Shown here: one piece after another, positions 44,117 to 57,864 of the stretch | Layout of the letters: each line of letters starts with the position of its first letter | Position numbering within the stretch: the stretch's first letter is position 1 | Source of the DNA: Perkinsus olseni | Lineage: Eukaryota > Perkinsozoa > Perkinsida > Perkinsidae | Reading direction: 5' to 3' | Assembly: GCA_013115135.1 (NCBI GenBank) | Contig: JABANP010000146.1 | Span: forward strand, 1 to 64,000 | Length of the DNA: 64,000 nucleotides | Notes under the pieces: generated by a model | The model's database searches: none | Told to the model about the DNA's origin: nothing | The model's input: only the letters and a program-made list of their open reading frames with translations | Translations under genes and position numbers: made by a program

Positions 44117-45084
44117 ATGCATCCCGAAGGAGACTCCTCATCTCATCATCCGCAGCATCAGCCTGAAGAGATAATAGATCCGCCCGTCACCGAGAAAAAC
44201 GACCGACTTCCCTCTGCTCATCTTTCCTATCGGACGAGTCATCTCTAAACAACTAGAAGCGGGGAACTCTCATCAATTTCAGGGCTTTCGACGGCCCACC
44301 ACGCCATCCTCCGTCATCTCCCACGGAACGACGTTCCACAGAGCGTCTTCTGCAACCTTCGGAGCAGTCGGCCTCGGTGAAAGCGATCCCTGATGCCGAT
44401 GGTGCCCCCCCCTTCCGCCATCAACACAGTTACCTCGATCAAGGGTGCGACCGTTTGACTGCCAATCCCTGCCCTGATGAGCTCAGTGAGGCTGCTCTCG
44501 TCCAATACATCTTGCACAAGACGTTGAATAACCTACGGTTAATAATTGAGAAAACTGCAAGAGAGCAAGATACCGCTGTGGGCCCTCGCTCGACCAGACC
44601 ACGGAACAAACCAACTGCGCTCAGTGAAGCGGGAGGAGGAAGCCTTGTAACGGCTATTCAAAAGTCTCTTTAATTGGCTCCGAAACACTCAGTGAAGATA
44701 CACTGGAACTCACCGCTTCTGAGTCAGCACCCGATGCCGCACCAAGAGAGTTATCATTGGCATTCCTGGCTGTCACAGACTGTCCATCCGACCTGATTCT
44801 GATATCGATCATCGAGGCGTGCGCGGTTGGACACAACCATACTTATCACTGGTCGCCGGTCTTATGGTGATCCTCAGGTGCAGCGGGCATCGACTCGGCT
44901 TCTCATTCATGCCGTAGGTCAGCGGTCCCTCTTCGCCGTCCTCCTCCGCCAAGGTCGTCAGGCTGCTCATCACACCGCCATCCCTGCGAGGAAGAGTTGG
45001 AGCGAAGCTCGGCTTGCGAGTTTTGAATTGGGAATGTATACTCAGCTAGGAAGTAGACATGAGTCCGAGGAGTGTGCGAACTAG
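44117..45084 (+). CDS. hypothetical gene
   Basis: ATG 44117 starts MHPEGDSSSHHPQHQPEEII, ending near a GT at 44239. After an intron-like stretch ending ATTTCAG (44280) comes RHPPSSPTERRSTERLLQPS, with CPDELSEAALVQYILHKTLN and NLRLIIEKTAREQDTAV to a stop at 44673. A shifted frame continues with LSEDTLELTASESAPDAAPR, SLAFLAVTDCPSDLILISII and EACAVGHNH (about 44675-44868). After that a frame to 45084 includes RLLIHAVGQRSLFAVLLRQG. These are plausibly exons of one protein with a disordered Ser/Pro-rich N-terminus. The phases I tried do not join cleanly, so the structure is uncertain. Confidence 0.35.
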
Positions 45085-45262
45085 TGACCGAAAATTACTG
45101 GGAAAAATGATCCCAGGAAAAGGGTACCATTCAAATATCGCATACGTGTATTGATAGAGGCCGGACAAGTTGTATGGTCGATCACTACCGGTGCGAGAAA
45201 ATAGGAGAGAAGCGCGGAATCATTGGATGGGGGACTCGTGGATACATAGGGTGGGTGAAAAG

Positions 45263-45336
45263 TACCCGATGCAGGATTCGAACCTACGACCATCTGCTCC
45301 GTAGGCAGACATTCTATCCAGCTGAACTAATCGGGC
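45263..45336 (-). tRNA. tRNA-Arg (anticodon ACG)
   Basis: Third copy of the same 74-nt gene, again with a conserved 3' flank (CTATTTTCTCGCACCGGTAG-like on its own strand), shared in diverged form with the 39761 copy and partly with 27029. Confidence 0.92.
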
Positions 45337-45705
45337 TCTGACAGAGCAACGAAGATCTAGATGATATTCTAGCGGTAAATAACTCTGGGTGACGAAGGAA
45401 TCGTCCCTCCGACACGTGCCATCGACCCCTGTTTCTGACCTCACGCCAGGATCATCTCTCCGAATAGCGTTCCTTGCAATAGACTCCTGATCTCTCGCAT
45501 GGGACTTCAGCAACATCGACCGGACCTACAGCGGAGCGAAACGATTCATGTTTTGCATTTCTGGACATCCTACCAGGTTTTGGTGGAGATCATCGACTTG
45601 AGCCTCTGAGGGCAGATCAATCGACAGCATCACCGATCTGCCGAGATTGTCATTCAAATACTTCTGCCCTCCCACAGTCGATGCGAGGTTCCTGTACCTG
45701 AGATG

Positions 45706-45770
45706 TCCGGACCAGGGATCGAACCTGCGACCTTTCCCGAGGGATACCGACCTCGAGACCGTGAGACGAT
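45706..45770 (-). pseudogene. tRNA-Ser-like relic
   Basis: The minus strand reads TTAATCGTCTCACGGTCTCG, then a short extra arm CCCTCGGG, then GCAGGTTCGATCCCTGG and TCCGGAC. This is the order of a class II tRNA (Ser, possible CGA anticodon). The 5' half of the acceptor is absent and the anticodon stem has two mismatches. Confidence 0.4.
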
Positions 45771-46185
45771 TAACGACGGAAACATGCTTCGGTTTGAAGG
45801 GATCTCTGGTAGAATAGGCCGGCAGATGACGGTGATCCCTATGCTCCGCGAGGACCTCCTCCTGTCTGACCACCCACGATCGTAAGGAGCACAAAGCCTC
45901 CTACCTTACTCCGCTATCGGTGAGGGGTCATCACTCTGACTAGAATAGCCCTGCTTGAAGTCCTCCAGAGGTACCCAGGAGACTATCTGCATTGAGGCTA
46001 CGATGAGGACGATTTTCCGCTGGTGGAGTTGGGGAAATTTTGGTATGACCAGATGCCGAATTGGCGGTGAGAGCAGAAAAATCCGTCAGTGATCACATGC
46101 TGAAGAAGCAGAATATCCAATGTCGATGGTAGGACAGGATAGCAATCTCCAAGAGGCAGTCTTGCTTGAGTATTACACGCACCTC

Positions 46186-46245
46186 AGACGTTAAGCGCAA
46201 TCAGTCCCACAGCGTAGACCCCGGGTTCAATCCCCACACATGTCA
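46186..46245 (+). repeat. tRNA-derived fragment
   Basis: CTCAGACGTTAAGCGCAATC resembles a D arm/A box, followed by a T arm CCCGGGTTCAATCCCCACA and ACATG. The 3' end matches the minus-strand fragment at 11748-11775. No full cloverleaf; possibly the tRNA head of a SINE. Confidence 0.4.
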
Positions 46246-46639
46246 ATGCGTCCCTAACCCATCCCTTACCGAGCATTGAACCTCGGCATCAATCGCCATC
46301 ATGGCGACCTCAGAATCCTCCGCTCGCCCTACTGAGGGAGCCACCAGCGTGAAAGCCACAACCTGCTCCTCTCCAGGTAAAATGTAACCCTCCTAAAAGT
46401 ATCTTAAATTCCATGAAACGCACGCTCGACCTAAACCCTCACCTGAGGGTTGATGATAATTCTACCACCACCATCATCATCACTGAGGAGACCGCGTAGG
46501 TCCCACCTACCCATAGCCATCCTCGAGAACCCCCTGCTGCACGCATGCGCATAAGATATACTACTTGTAATGCATCACCATATCCTCTGTGTAGTTGACA
46601 AGGACAGTGATGCGATGTCTTATTGAACCTTCCAATAAA

Positions 46640-49600
46640 CACTAGTGATATCTTGCAATCTTGCAATTCCTCAATTTTCCCCCAGCGGACATACCAGCTG
46701 GTGCTCGGCCGAAATCAAGATGCTCCACCGAGAGAGCCGCGCCGTAGGTATGGACTGGGCTGAGGGGCTGCAGAGGCAGATGAGGCGAGAAGATACTACT
46801 CGACGAGGGCCGCGGGGTGGTCTGAAAGAGCGTTGAGGAATTGCAAGATTGCAAGAGTTTCAAGAATTATTCGAAGTGGTTGATTCTCATGTCACATGAG
46901 ATCATTTTTCTCGTCGAAGCCGTCCGCAAGAGTTGGTTCATCGCGGTCCGCCAGCTGGGCCGAGCGAGAGAGATTTCGATTTGAAAGCTTATTATCATAG
47001 ATCTCACCAATCAACTTGATACTGGCATTGGCTTTGTTAATACGCAATATTATTATTATAACACTCCGATAACGATCTCACTAACTCGTGCTTTAGACAG
47101 TAGGCAGCGAGGAAGCCAACAAGGTCGGCAGAGAGGGAGGCGATCGTCCTAGAGGACGGAGCGTCACCAAGACTGCATCCTTAACGTGGGAGCGAGCCGC
47201 TATACACTCTTCCCAGGCAAGAAAACAGCAAGACAAAATAGTATTTTCAGTAGACTTCATTATTCTGCAGTCTAATTGTCCTCTCACGTGAGACAATCAC
47301 CACTACTCCATAGAAGCACGACCAAGCAGCGAAGGGACTTACCTTTCGCGGGTCAAATGCCGGCAGAATAATACCAAAATCCAGCTCTTCCAGGACGACC
47401 TCATCGACGTGTCCAGAGCTCTCCGCCACCACTTCTACGTGCACCTAGGGCATATCAGTAAAAATCAGGGGATGATGGTCTGGGTAGGTATGACGATTCC
47501 TAGATGCTCCACTATTATCCCCGTAACGCCCGGGTCGAGCCCAAAGCACCGTGCCGTGGGTTGAAGAACGATTTCAAAACCCCACCTCCACAGCTGCATC
47601 TACACTGGATCCTATTTCAGAGAGTCCAGAACAGAAATTGCGGGATACGCATTTTTTCACACAATAAGGCCCACTAGAGGCAAAGTGATCTTTACAACGA
47701 CCAAGTTGAACGCATTGGTTGGTTTTTCTCCGACCGCAGAGCGCCCTCGAGCGATCCCTAGAGGGCGTACCTGCGTACGGTAGTCCATGGCTTCCAAGGG
47801 GTAGAAGATAACGCGTAGGAATGTACTGGACTGAAGAGGAGCATAGGAGAATCTTAGGTTGACGCGAGGGTCTCACGTTAGCCTTGAGGAATCCGGAAGA
47901 TGGACGGATGTCGAGGACTTTGAAATCGTAGTTGGCTTTATTCGAGCTTGTCAATGGAATCCGACCGAATCCGCCAAGTGCACGGGCAACCTAAAGATTC
48001 CTCTGAAAAACAGCTAGACCAGATTCCAGGACATGACCTCCGATATTGGATAACTCAATCGCATGCACGCACGCTCCCCTCCCGATCGGTACTGGGTCGA
48101 AACTGAAGGCGCGAAGAACAGGCAGAAACCTTCAACAGGTTTCGAGCATTTGACCAGTCCGGCCGAGGGTGCAGAGGCTGGTTGGGCAAGTCTGTAGACG
48201 GGGAAAAGAGGATGGCTCACCTTCACACGGGGCAAATCGGTTGCGCCGTTCCTCTGTAGAAAGAGTCAGACAAAAACAAGCACGTCTGGCGCAAAATGCG
48301 CGCGTCAGATTTTCTGGAAAATTGACGAAAAGTCGCTCGAAGGAGAAACTTTTGCCACTTTTTCGTAGCCGCAACTCACTAGCATACGTACGCATAACCA
48401 GTCCGCGATACAGCGAACGAGCCACCTCGTCCAACCTACACTATGTTCTCCTGCCTGACGCTGAGCCTCGGCACACCCCTGGGAAGGGTCGTTCCCGTTA
48501 GATACAGTCGTAGATGCTTCCCATGCTCAACTTGCAGGACCACTGGTAAGACGTGCATGCCGACGTAAGCGAAGCGATAAGTGAATTTGATATGGACGGT
48601 CTTGCCGGGCTCGACGAGGCTCTGGCGAGGTCGGATGTCGAGAAGATGCTCATCCATCACCTGCTCTTCCGACGTTGAGGAATCGCAAGAGTGCAAGTGA
48701 GTAAGATATTCTCACTACCTACCCAGCGATGGTGCCTGGCCTCCTCCATGTCCTGACCATCCAGATGGCCGTGAGCCCAGAGCGGGGATGCCGGGGCCCT
48801 TGAGGTTGATGTCGTCGGGCGTGATGATCCTCAGCTTGGCAGGGACGTCCGAAGTGTTGGTGAAGGCAGCGTATCTTTCAATCCCGTCAAGAACTAGGAT
48901 CAACCTTGGATGCTCTACATGGTGACAGTTGAAGCGCCAACAGAAGCACAGCCGAGATTAAGAGTGAATGCATCGTCCAGGTTGTCGAACAACTCCACCT
49001 TCTTTTCTGGGCCTGCCGATGATTCAACACTTGCGGTTTCAGTCGGGCCCTTTTTGTGATCTCACCCAGGCCGGGCTCCCTCTCGCCGAAGTCCCTCTCG
49101 GCGTCTTTCAGAGGGCCTCTCAACGCCGCGTTAATATCATCGACCATCATGTGCTGCCACAGGGCCGACACGGGACGGCAGTTGGCTGGCCCTGAGGTTG
49201 CATTCTGTGATTGCCCATGGTCAACCAAAGATGCGTCCACGTTGCAAGAGCTCACCGTCGTCACTCTCGTCGGCATTGGTCGCACTGCTATCGCAAAGAT
49301 TGTCGCTGACTATCCGCAGGTCCCTGATTTGTACCTTCGGAAGAATCTTACTAATTTTCGTTCCGACCAAGGAACCTTACCACCGGCGACTGACACTCCG
49401 CAGTGACGATGACGCTGGCAATAGGCGCTACTCCGCTCAACTCCGAGGAGGAGGGTTGCGTGACCTCCGGGACATCCGGGCAGGCCACGGATGGGCAGCA
49501 CGTCAAGGCTAGGAGGGGCAGGGGCATGGTTGCGGAGGCCGGACGTTCTCCGTACCGGAATCGGTAACTTCCCCTGACTGCTGTCTTGACGGAGAAGACC

Positions 49601-52600
49601 ACCGACTGCGCGGCACCCGGTGCCACCCTTCCTTTGGTATCTTCAGGTCGAACCTTGCAAGATACGGAAAGGTCGGTATCCTCGGGGACAGGTGGATCGC
49701 CCTGTGGGGACTGGTGTGACAGGAGGGTCACTCGAGTGACGTAGCAGACCTCTACGTTAGAGAGATTGCGCACCTGGAAAATGCGTATCTTCCTAGCATC
49801 AACCTAAGATGCGGACAGATGATTACTCGGACGGCCGCGGTGATTCGGTGAAGTGTTGGTATCGGACCGAGGTCGATGGCCGGCGGCTCACAGCGGACTT
49901 GAGGATCTTGACTGAAGCCGAGCAGCTTCACGCGGACTGTACATTCTCTTCCACCTCCGGCTCTGAGAGTGAGGTCGAAGCGTGCATCAGACAGAGTAAA
50001 AAGATACCGATGTCTCTTACAGCGGAGCGCTCGTGGCTTGCAGCCATCCAATATCAGTCTCACGGGCTCGGGTCGTAGTCGGGTGGTACGTCACCAACAC
50101 GCTGGTGCTCCCGAAAGCAGAAAGCTCCCCGTTTGTGACGGGGATGGAGAAAAGATTTCTGTACTCTCTTGGTATGTCGATCGTCCACTTGAGAGGTACA
50201 CCGGTAGGGTTGACAAGGGGCGCGCTCACTGAGGCGACTGTTCCGGTGACGCATGGCGCAAATGTGATGACCTATGATCAACCTTAGATACGCCCATCCG
50301 AGTCGAGAACGATAGCGGGTATTAGGTAGGCTGCACACCGTCACTGCGCCACGAAATTCCCATGCGGAATTATCGCAAAAGCATGCGATGAGAGCCCGAA
50401 GAGAATAGAGCCTCCCAAATCGTCACTTCGCCACGAAATTCCCATGCAGACGAAGCACGAGACGAGAACCCGAAAGCCTTGGGGCCACCCGTACCGTCAC
50501 TGCGCCACGAAATTAGCCCTCTCCCAGACTGATCACCTGATTCTCGTCTGATCCAACCTTGAGAGAGCAGTCCAACCAACACTTCCCTTGGACCCCGATG
50601 GCGACCGTTGCCTCGGGGAGATCGTTCAATAGGAGGGTGAAGGCTCCGGAGTGTTCAACGGCCTCTCTCGGCGTGGGGCTGTCGACTGGAGGGCGGTAGA
50701 GCACCGCCACCAGTGCAAACCCTCGAGGCTCGATCGCTCTGAACGGCAGCAGTCTGACAGCTGCACGTCGCCATCCCTCACCCGATGGGAGGGAAGCAGC
50801 GGAAGGCTTCCGAGGACGACTCGCCCGACTCTTTTTCTAATACCCATTCCGCTCCGATAGCCAACGACAACGTCACTGTGGTTGTACAGGACTACCACCT
50901 GCGGCAGTGGGGCTAGGGCGGATCGATCGAGAGCTGCTAGACTGACCTGTGCGTCCGTCTGCCCCGGGGTCAGGCTTCGGAACCTCACGGTCGCTTTCTC
51001 TGCTGTGGACGAGTTTACTGTCACTTTTGGTTGTGCACGACAGCCAGACGGCCACGAGTGGGCCGACGCCACCACTGTGGAGGTGTGCGGGGGGACTAGC
51101 ATAGCTGCATCGCCGATTCGATAGCTCCTACAAGGCAGGCTCCAACGGCGTCTCGAGGCCCGACCGACCTGTTCTCCTTGGGTACCATCACGCAGTCCAT
51201 GGACGCCACCGTGTATCGGTAGTCGCCTTCCCCTGCAGGGTGGTACTCGAGCGTGAACTCCCGACTACTACAGCCGGGTATTTCCAACACTTCTGGCCGG
51301 ATGTCGAAAGCAGGCTTGGAAGCGCTGTGATGGTTGGGCCAGTACACTGCCACCTTCCCCGGACTAGGGTTGCTCACAACAACTCTCCTCGTGTGAGGCC
51401 CGCTAGTTGGCGAGCACTTCCCAAGAGTGATCGTACTGTCAGGTAGTATCCCCGGCGGCTTCGTTAATTCTCCCCAAGTTTCCGCGGGGCCTTCCGAATC
51501 CTCGAGGGCGGCCGTTGGGGGCAGCCGATGCGCCGAGCTGGACGGCGGAAAACTGTCTTGTCCAGCGCCAGTGATGGCACGCCACAACTTGACGTGAGCA
51601 CAGGTCAGCTTCATCGGGTGCTGGTCACCATCGAAGCTGTTGACGATACAGTCAACATAGAGGGGCTCCGAGGCATGTCTGACGAGTATCCAAAGTCGAC
51701 GATAGTAGTTCACGGGAATTTCGGGGCGCGCGGTCACGGTGATAGTGGCAGTGGATTTAGGGGCGATGACACCGCATGAGTTATCAATCTCGAGCACCGA
51801 GTACCCCACTCCTCCGACGTCGCTGCAGCGAGCATGGACCACTTGATACTGAGTGCTCACGTTCGGGCTCTCGTTGATGATATAGAAGACCTTAGTGGCA
51901 ATCTTGCCCACTTGCAATTCCTCAAACGACAGGCTCTTGGCGTTAACTTTGACTGGGATGGGTTCGCATCTGGCAGCTGCAGCAAGCTTGAGGGTGTTCT
52001 TCAGCACACCGACCGTGGAGATCTCGAATTCCGCGGACACCCTCTCAAGGACGGTCGAAGACTTGTACGAGACTATCAAGGGTACCGATTCCAGCGGGCC
52101 TATCGAACAAGGGCTCGATGGGCCGACTGATGTGCCGTCCGGAAGGCGGACGTCGAACGGGCTGCTCGCGGCCTGAGGGGAGTCCGCCCTGGAGCAGTTC
52201 AACCCCTAGAGGGCTCCCTACCAGGGATGTTTTCATGACAGGTCGGACGACGAATGAGGTTCTCACAGCAGTAGCGTTGGTTACGGTGAAGCTGGCTGTG
52301 TGCGATACTTCCGGTGCACAGGAGCCTGACGCGATCTAGCTGAGCAGGACGCGGGAGTATTTACCGAAATCAATGCGGGCATGGCCTTCCTCAGTGGTGA
52401 TAATCTTTTGGTCAGCTGATGCACTCTGGGTGAAGAGGAGATGGGGTACTTTGGCGATCCCACGTACCTTGGAGGCGGCTCAGAGACCGAGTCAGTACAC
52501 ATTGTACACGTGTTGGTAGCATAAATTCATGAGAATTCTATTGTACACGTGTTGGTAGCATAAATTCATAAGAATTCTATTGTACACGTGTTGGTAGCAT

Positions 52601-53800
52601 AAATTCATAAGAATTCTATTGTACACGTGTTGGTAGCATAAATTCATGAGAATTCTATTGTACACGTGTTGGTAGCATAAATTCATAAGAATTCTATTGT
52701 ACACGTGTTGGTAGCATAAACACGATACTCCACCGGCGTACGCGGTCTCCGGGCTTACCCTCAAAGGAACCTCCTGAGCCTCGTGAAGCATATGATAATT
52801 ATTCCCACTGTCAGCACCGAGCTTCGAGTAATCCTCGATGGACGGCTGACAACGGAAACCCATCCAGGTTCGATCCCCGGCAGAGGCATTTTATCACCCC
52901 AGCTGTCGCTGTTGCCACCACCAAACCTTCTATAGTCTGCCCTCTCTCCGGCGAGATTCTCAAACTGTACTTGGCGGCGCCTCCGATGGGGATCGTCGCC
53001 GGACAGCAGTCAGGGTCTACCGAGAACGGCTCAGAGGTCTTCCACGCAATCTGAGCTACACGGGAACCTGAGGCAAGAGTTGCGAAAGGAGTGGTATGGC
53101 AGCAGCACGCCTCACCAGTATTGAAAAGCTGTATAATTTTGGTGGTGGTCTCCCCAGCCGGGACCAGCCCGAAGTCAACAGTTGAGTTGGGGACTCTGTG
53201 GCTGACCGAAAGGGTGTTGACCTCTGCACGGATGCATCTGGGTGAGGGGAGGTATCTTAGGTCGACCCTGGCACATCACGCACATGACAAACGCCGGCGG
53301 GACATCAGCCACTGCGGGTGTTTTCACATGAACGACAATCTCATCCAGCAGAGGCTCATACGTAGTGGGTCTGAGAAGATATTCTCATACCGTAAATCCC
53401 CCAACTCCCACCGAAATGTGACGGGGATCTCCTCAGTCAATCCTGGGGATATCTTTATCGGTTTTGGATACGGTAGAGATACCGACCTCGACCTCGGCAG
53501 AGTGTACCTGAGTGAAAGATACCACTCACAAAGAAGTATCATATTACTTGATTGTGACGGGCATCAACCATTCGTTTCTGATAGAAAAATTGACAATCAC
53601 TTCCTGTCCGACGTCCCAGCTCCCAGCCGCGAAGCAAACCTCATCAGGGCAGCGTATCTTTGCGACGAGCATGCTCAAGACGAAGTTAAAAGATTCCCTC
53701 TCACCCCGCAAAGCCGCACCCTCTCCGAAGCGTTCAAGGGTTGGCCTTCCGGAATCGCCAGCACCTTGATATTTCGGTTGCCTTTGGTATTCTGAGTGGA
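46640..53800 (-). CDS. CFAP65: CFAP65-like ciliary protein with repeated ASH/MSP domains
   Basis: A very long minus-strand gene with many short introns. Clear exons from 5' to 3' include: about 53566-53790 (SWDVGQEVIVNFSIRNEW); about 53380-53480 (PKPIKISPGLTEEIPVTFRW); about 53113-53232 (VPNSTVDFGLVPAGETTTK); about 52898-53061; 52759-52845; an 11-nt microexon 52468-52478; 52365-52415 (GHARIDFGSCAPEVSHTASF across the join with 52222-52325); and a long exon about 51120-52172 (GILPDSTITLGKCSPTSGPH). The gene continues through 50.0-51.1, 49.35-49.8 and 48.45-48.9 kb (VEPGKTVHIKFTYRFAYVGM). It ends around 47.3 and 46.7 kb (VEHLDFGRAPAG). The recurring L-x-F-G-x-x-x-x-G followed by N-T is the ASH/MSP immunoglobulin-like fold. 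Length, repeat number and the middle of the protein best match CFAP65 (CCDC108), needed for motile flagella; HYDIN or CFAP47 are less likely. The 5' and 3' ends are approximate, and the part beyond 48.9 kb could belong to a second MSP protein. Confidence 0.7.
50338..50514 (-). repeat. three copies of AATTTCGTGGCGCAGTGACG
   Basis: Copies (reverse complement on the plus strand) at 50338-50358, 50420-50440 and 50494-50514. The first two share a longer stretch (GCATGGGAATTTCGTGGCG). They fall in what appears to be an intron of the CFAP65-like gene, between the exon ending LGEG and the exon reading TGVPLKWTIDIPREY. Confidence 0.7.
52501..52720. repeat. 39-bp minisatellite, 5.6 units
   Basis: Unit starts at 52501, 52540, 52579, 52618, 52657 and 52696. 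Units are identical except for an A/G difference (TCATGAGAATTC versus TCATAAGAATTC). Each holds TACACGTGT and GAATTC palindromes. It lies inside an intron of the CFAP65-like gene (52479-52758, GTAAGC...CTGAG on the minus strand). The repeat is a multiple of three and open on that strand, but splice signals on both sides favour intron. Confidence 0.9.
52846..52897 (-). other. 52-nt intron made largely of a tRNA T-arm-like sequence
   Basis: On the gene's strand it runs GTGATAAAATG...GTTGTCAG. It contains CTGCCGGGGATCGAACCTGG, the reverse complement of a tRNA T arm (CCAGGTTCGATCCCCGGCAG). The exons on both sides are in phase (...VATATAG | PSIEDYSKLG...), so the intron call is firm. Confidence 0.7.
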
Positions 53801-54440
53801 GTGATTTTATGCTACTTTCCCAGCGTCAATAGAATTCCTACTTGCGTGACGGGCGGCCCAGCGAAGGAGTGATAGTTAGGAGAGGTTGGCTTGTAGGCTT
53901 CTGATGGCCTGGGGCGTCTTCAGGACCTCGACTTGGACTCTTGACCATTGAGGTTGACTATCCACAGGAAAGATATGCGACCTGTTTCAACCTAAGATAC
54001 GCCGAACCCCATACCACTCCATTAACAACTCGTAACACGAGACTTCGAGCTGGGGAGTTGATCTCTCTGAAAGTAAATGACTAAACGGTCTGTAGGAGAC
54101 TTATCCGAGGCACCCCAAGTCAGACACTACACGCCCGTCCTCGTCGCCTTCCACGAAACTAAATTGTAAGCAAACATAGAAACGATTCTGACCTTCCAAA
54201 CAGATAAGCTCGGTGCTCACCGACGCCATGGTTACGATTGGCGTTCGACTCTGCATTCCACATCACTTCGACACGTGTATGGGTCTATTACTATCAGGCA
54301 ACGCCGCTCCGAGATTTATGTGCTCATTAGAATCGATCATAATGGCGTGCGCGGTTGTCGCGGTCAGGAGCAGAAGGCTTCTCCTCGTCGTGTGTCTACA
54401 TGTGGATGCTGGGCTTCAGGCGATCTTTGTGTCCTTTGTA

Positions 54441-56883
<2,443 letters not shown>

Positions 56884-57004
56884 GCGTGGTGAGGTGAACC
56901 AAGTCGCGCTGTTTTTTATTCAATCCAGAACCATCAGTCAACTGCAGCTTATAGTCGTTAATAATGAGATTGACTCCTGTTGTCGGATCGTGTCGAGTTG
57001 AATG

Positions 57005-57031
57005 ACCCAGGTTCAATCCCCGGCGAGTGTT
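57005..57031 (+). repeat. tRNA T-arm-like fragment in the TSR3 leader
   Basis: ACCCAGGTTCAATCCCCGGC, ending about 20 nt before the TSR3 ATG. Four of five T-stem pairs form. It may be part of a leader or of an intron in the 5' UTR. Confidence 0.45.
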
Positions 57032-57049
57032 ATTCTTCTGCTGTATAAT

Positions 57050-57834
57050 ATGCCTCTCCAACCTTCCGAAACAACCGAAGCTCCTCGACTTCCCGAGAAG
57101 AACCCCCGACTGGTCATGTTCGAGTTCCACCAGAATGATCCGAAAAAGGACACAGGAATGCGGTTGGTGAAAAGAGGCTCAGCCAAGGCTTTGAAACCAC
57201 ACGTTCCCTTCCAAGTAGTACACCGACCATATCTCCTTCGCTACAACGTTCTCAACCATCAGGGCATCTTGCTGTCGGCTGAGGGGAAGGCCTACCTTTC
57301 GGGCGGTGACCGAGAAATTGTCGCCAAGAGCGGCATTGGAGCGATCAACTGCTCCTGGAACAGACTCGATGAGATACCCAAGTACGCCAGCGCCATCGGT
57401 ATTGGTCACGTGATGCGTGCTTCAGGCGCATGAAGGTCCCTCCTCATCACTATCGATTGCTCCCGATGACCTTGGTCGCTGCAAATCCCATCAACTTCGG
57501 CAAGAGGGGAAAGTTGTGTACGGCCGAGGCGCTCTGTGCGGCGGCCTACATTACAGGTTATCGGGAGTTCGCCGAGGATACCCTGAACGCCAGTTTTGGT
57601 TGGGGAGAGGAGTTCTTCGAACTCAACCGGGACGTTCTCGAGTTGTACGCGGGTTGTAACAACTCTGAGGAGGTCGAAGAGGCAGAGCGAAAGTTCTTGC
57701 GGGACTTGGAGGAAGAAGCGGCGCATCGGCAGGCGCGGATGATGCCTTCCAGCGACTCTTCGAGTGACGAGGAAGATTATGAAGAGGAGGAGACGAGGGA
57801 GGTCGATGCTTGCGGCAATTACATCGAAAAATAA
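57050..57834 (+). CDS. TSR3: TSR3, 18S rRNA aminocarboxypropyltransferase
   Basis: Two exons, 57050-57381 and 57426-57834, with a 44-nt intron (GTACGCC...GCTTCAG); together 246 residues. Family blocks: RLVMFEFHQNDPKKDTGMRL (N-terminal RLI-like strand and K-x-x-x-G), ILLSAEGKAYLSGGDREIVA, then INCSWNRLDEIPK across the splice to RMKVPPHHYRLLPMTLVAAN, PINFGKRGKLCTAEALCAAA and NASFGWGEEFFELNRDVLEL. Tsr3 transfers the 3-amino-3-carboxypropyl group of SAM to a hypermodified pseudouridine in the decoding centre of 18S rRNA late in small-subunit assembly. The C-terminal 50 residues are an acidic tail (SSSDEEDYEEEETRE), as in yeast. The ATG at 57050 is the first that gives a family-like N-terminus. 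Confidence 0.93.
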
Positions 57835-57864
57835 TACCAACGTTTCTGCAACTCGTCGAGTTGC

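Noticed and set aside
48132..48434. 100-codon minus ORF as part of the CFAP65-like gene
   Set aside because: No ASH/MSP pattern, and the opposite strand is equally open; left out of the gene model.
52501..52720. 39-bp repeats as a CRISPR array
   Set aside because: Units are head-to-tail with no unique spacers, inside a eukaryotic intron.
53091..53795. 234-codon plus-strand ORF
   Set aside because: It is antisense to several CFAP65-like exons that join in phase and show family motifs; a shadow frame.
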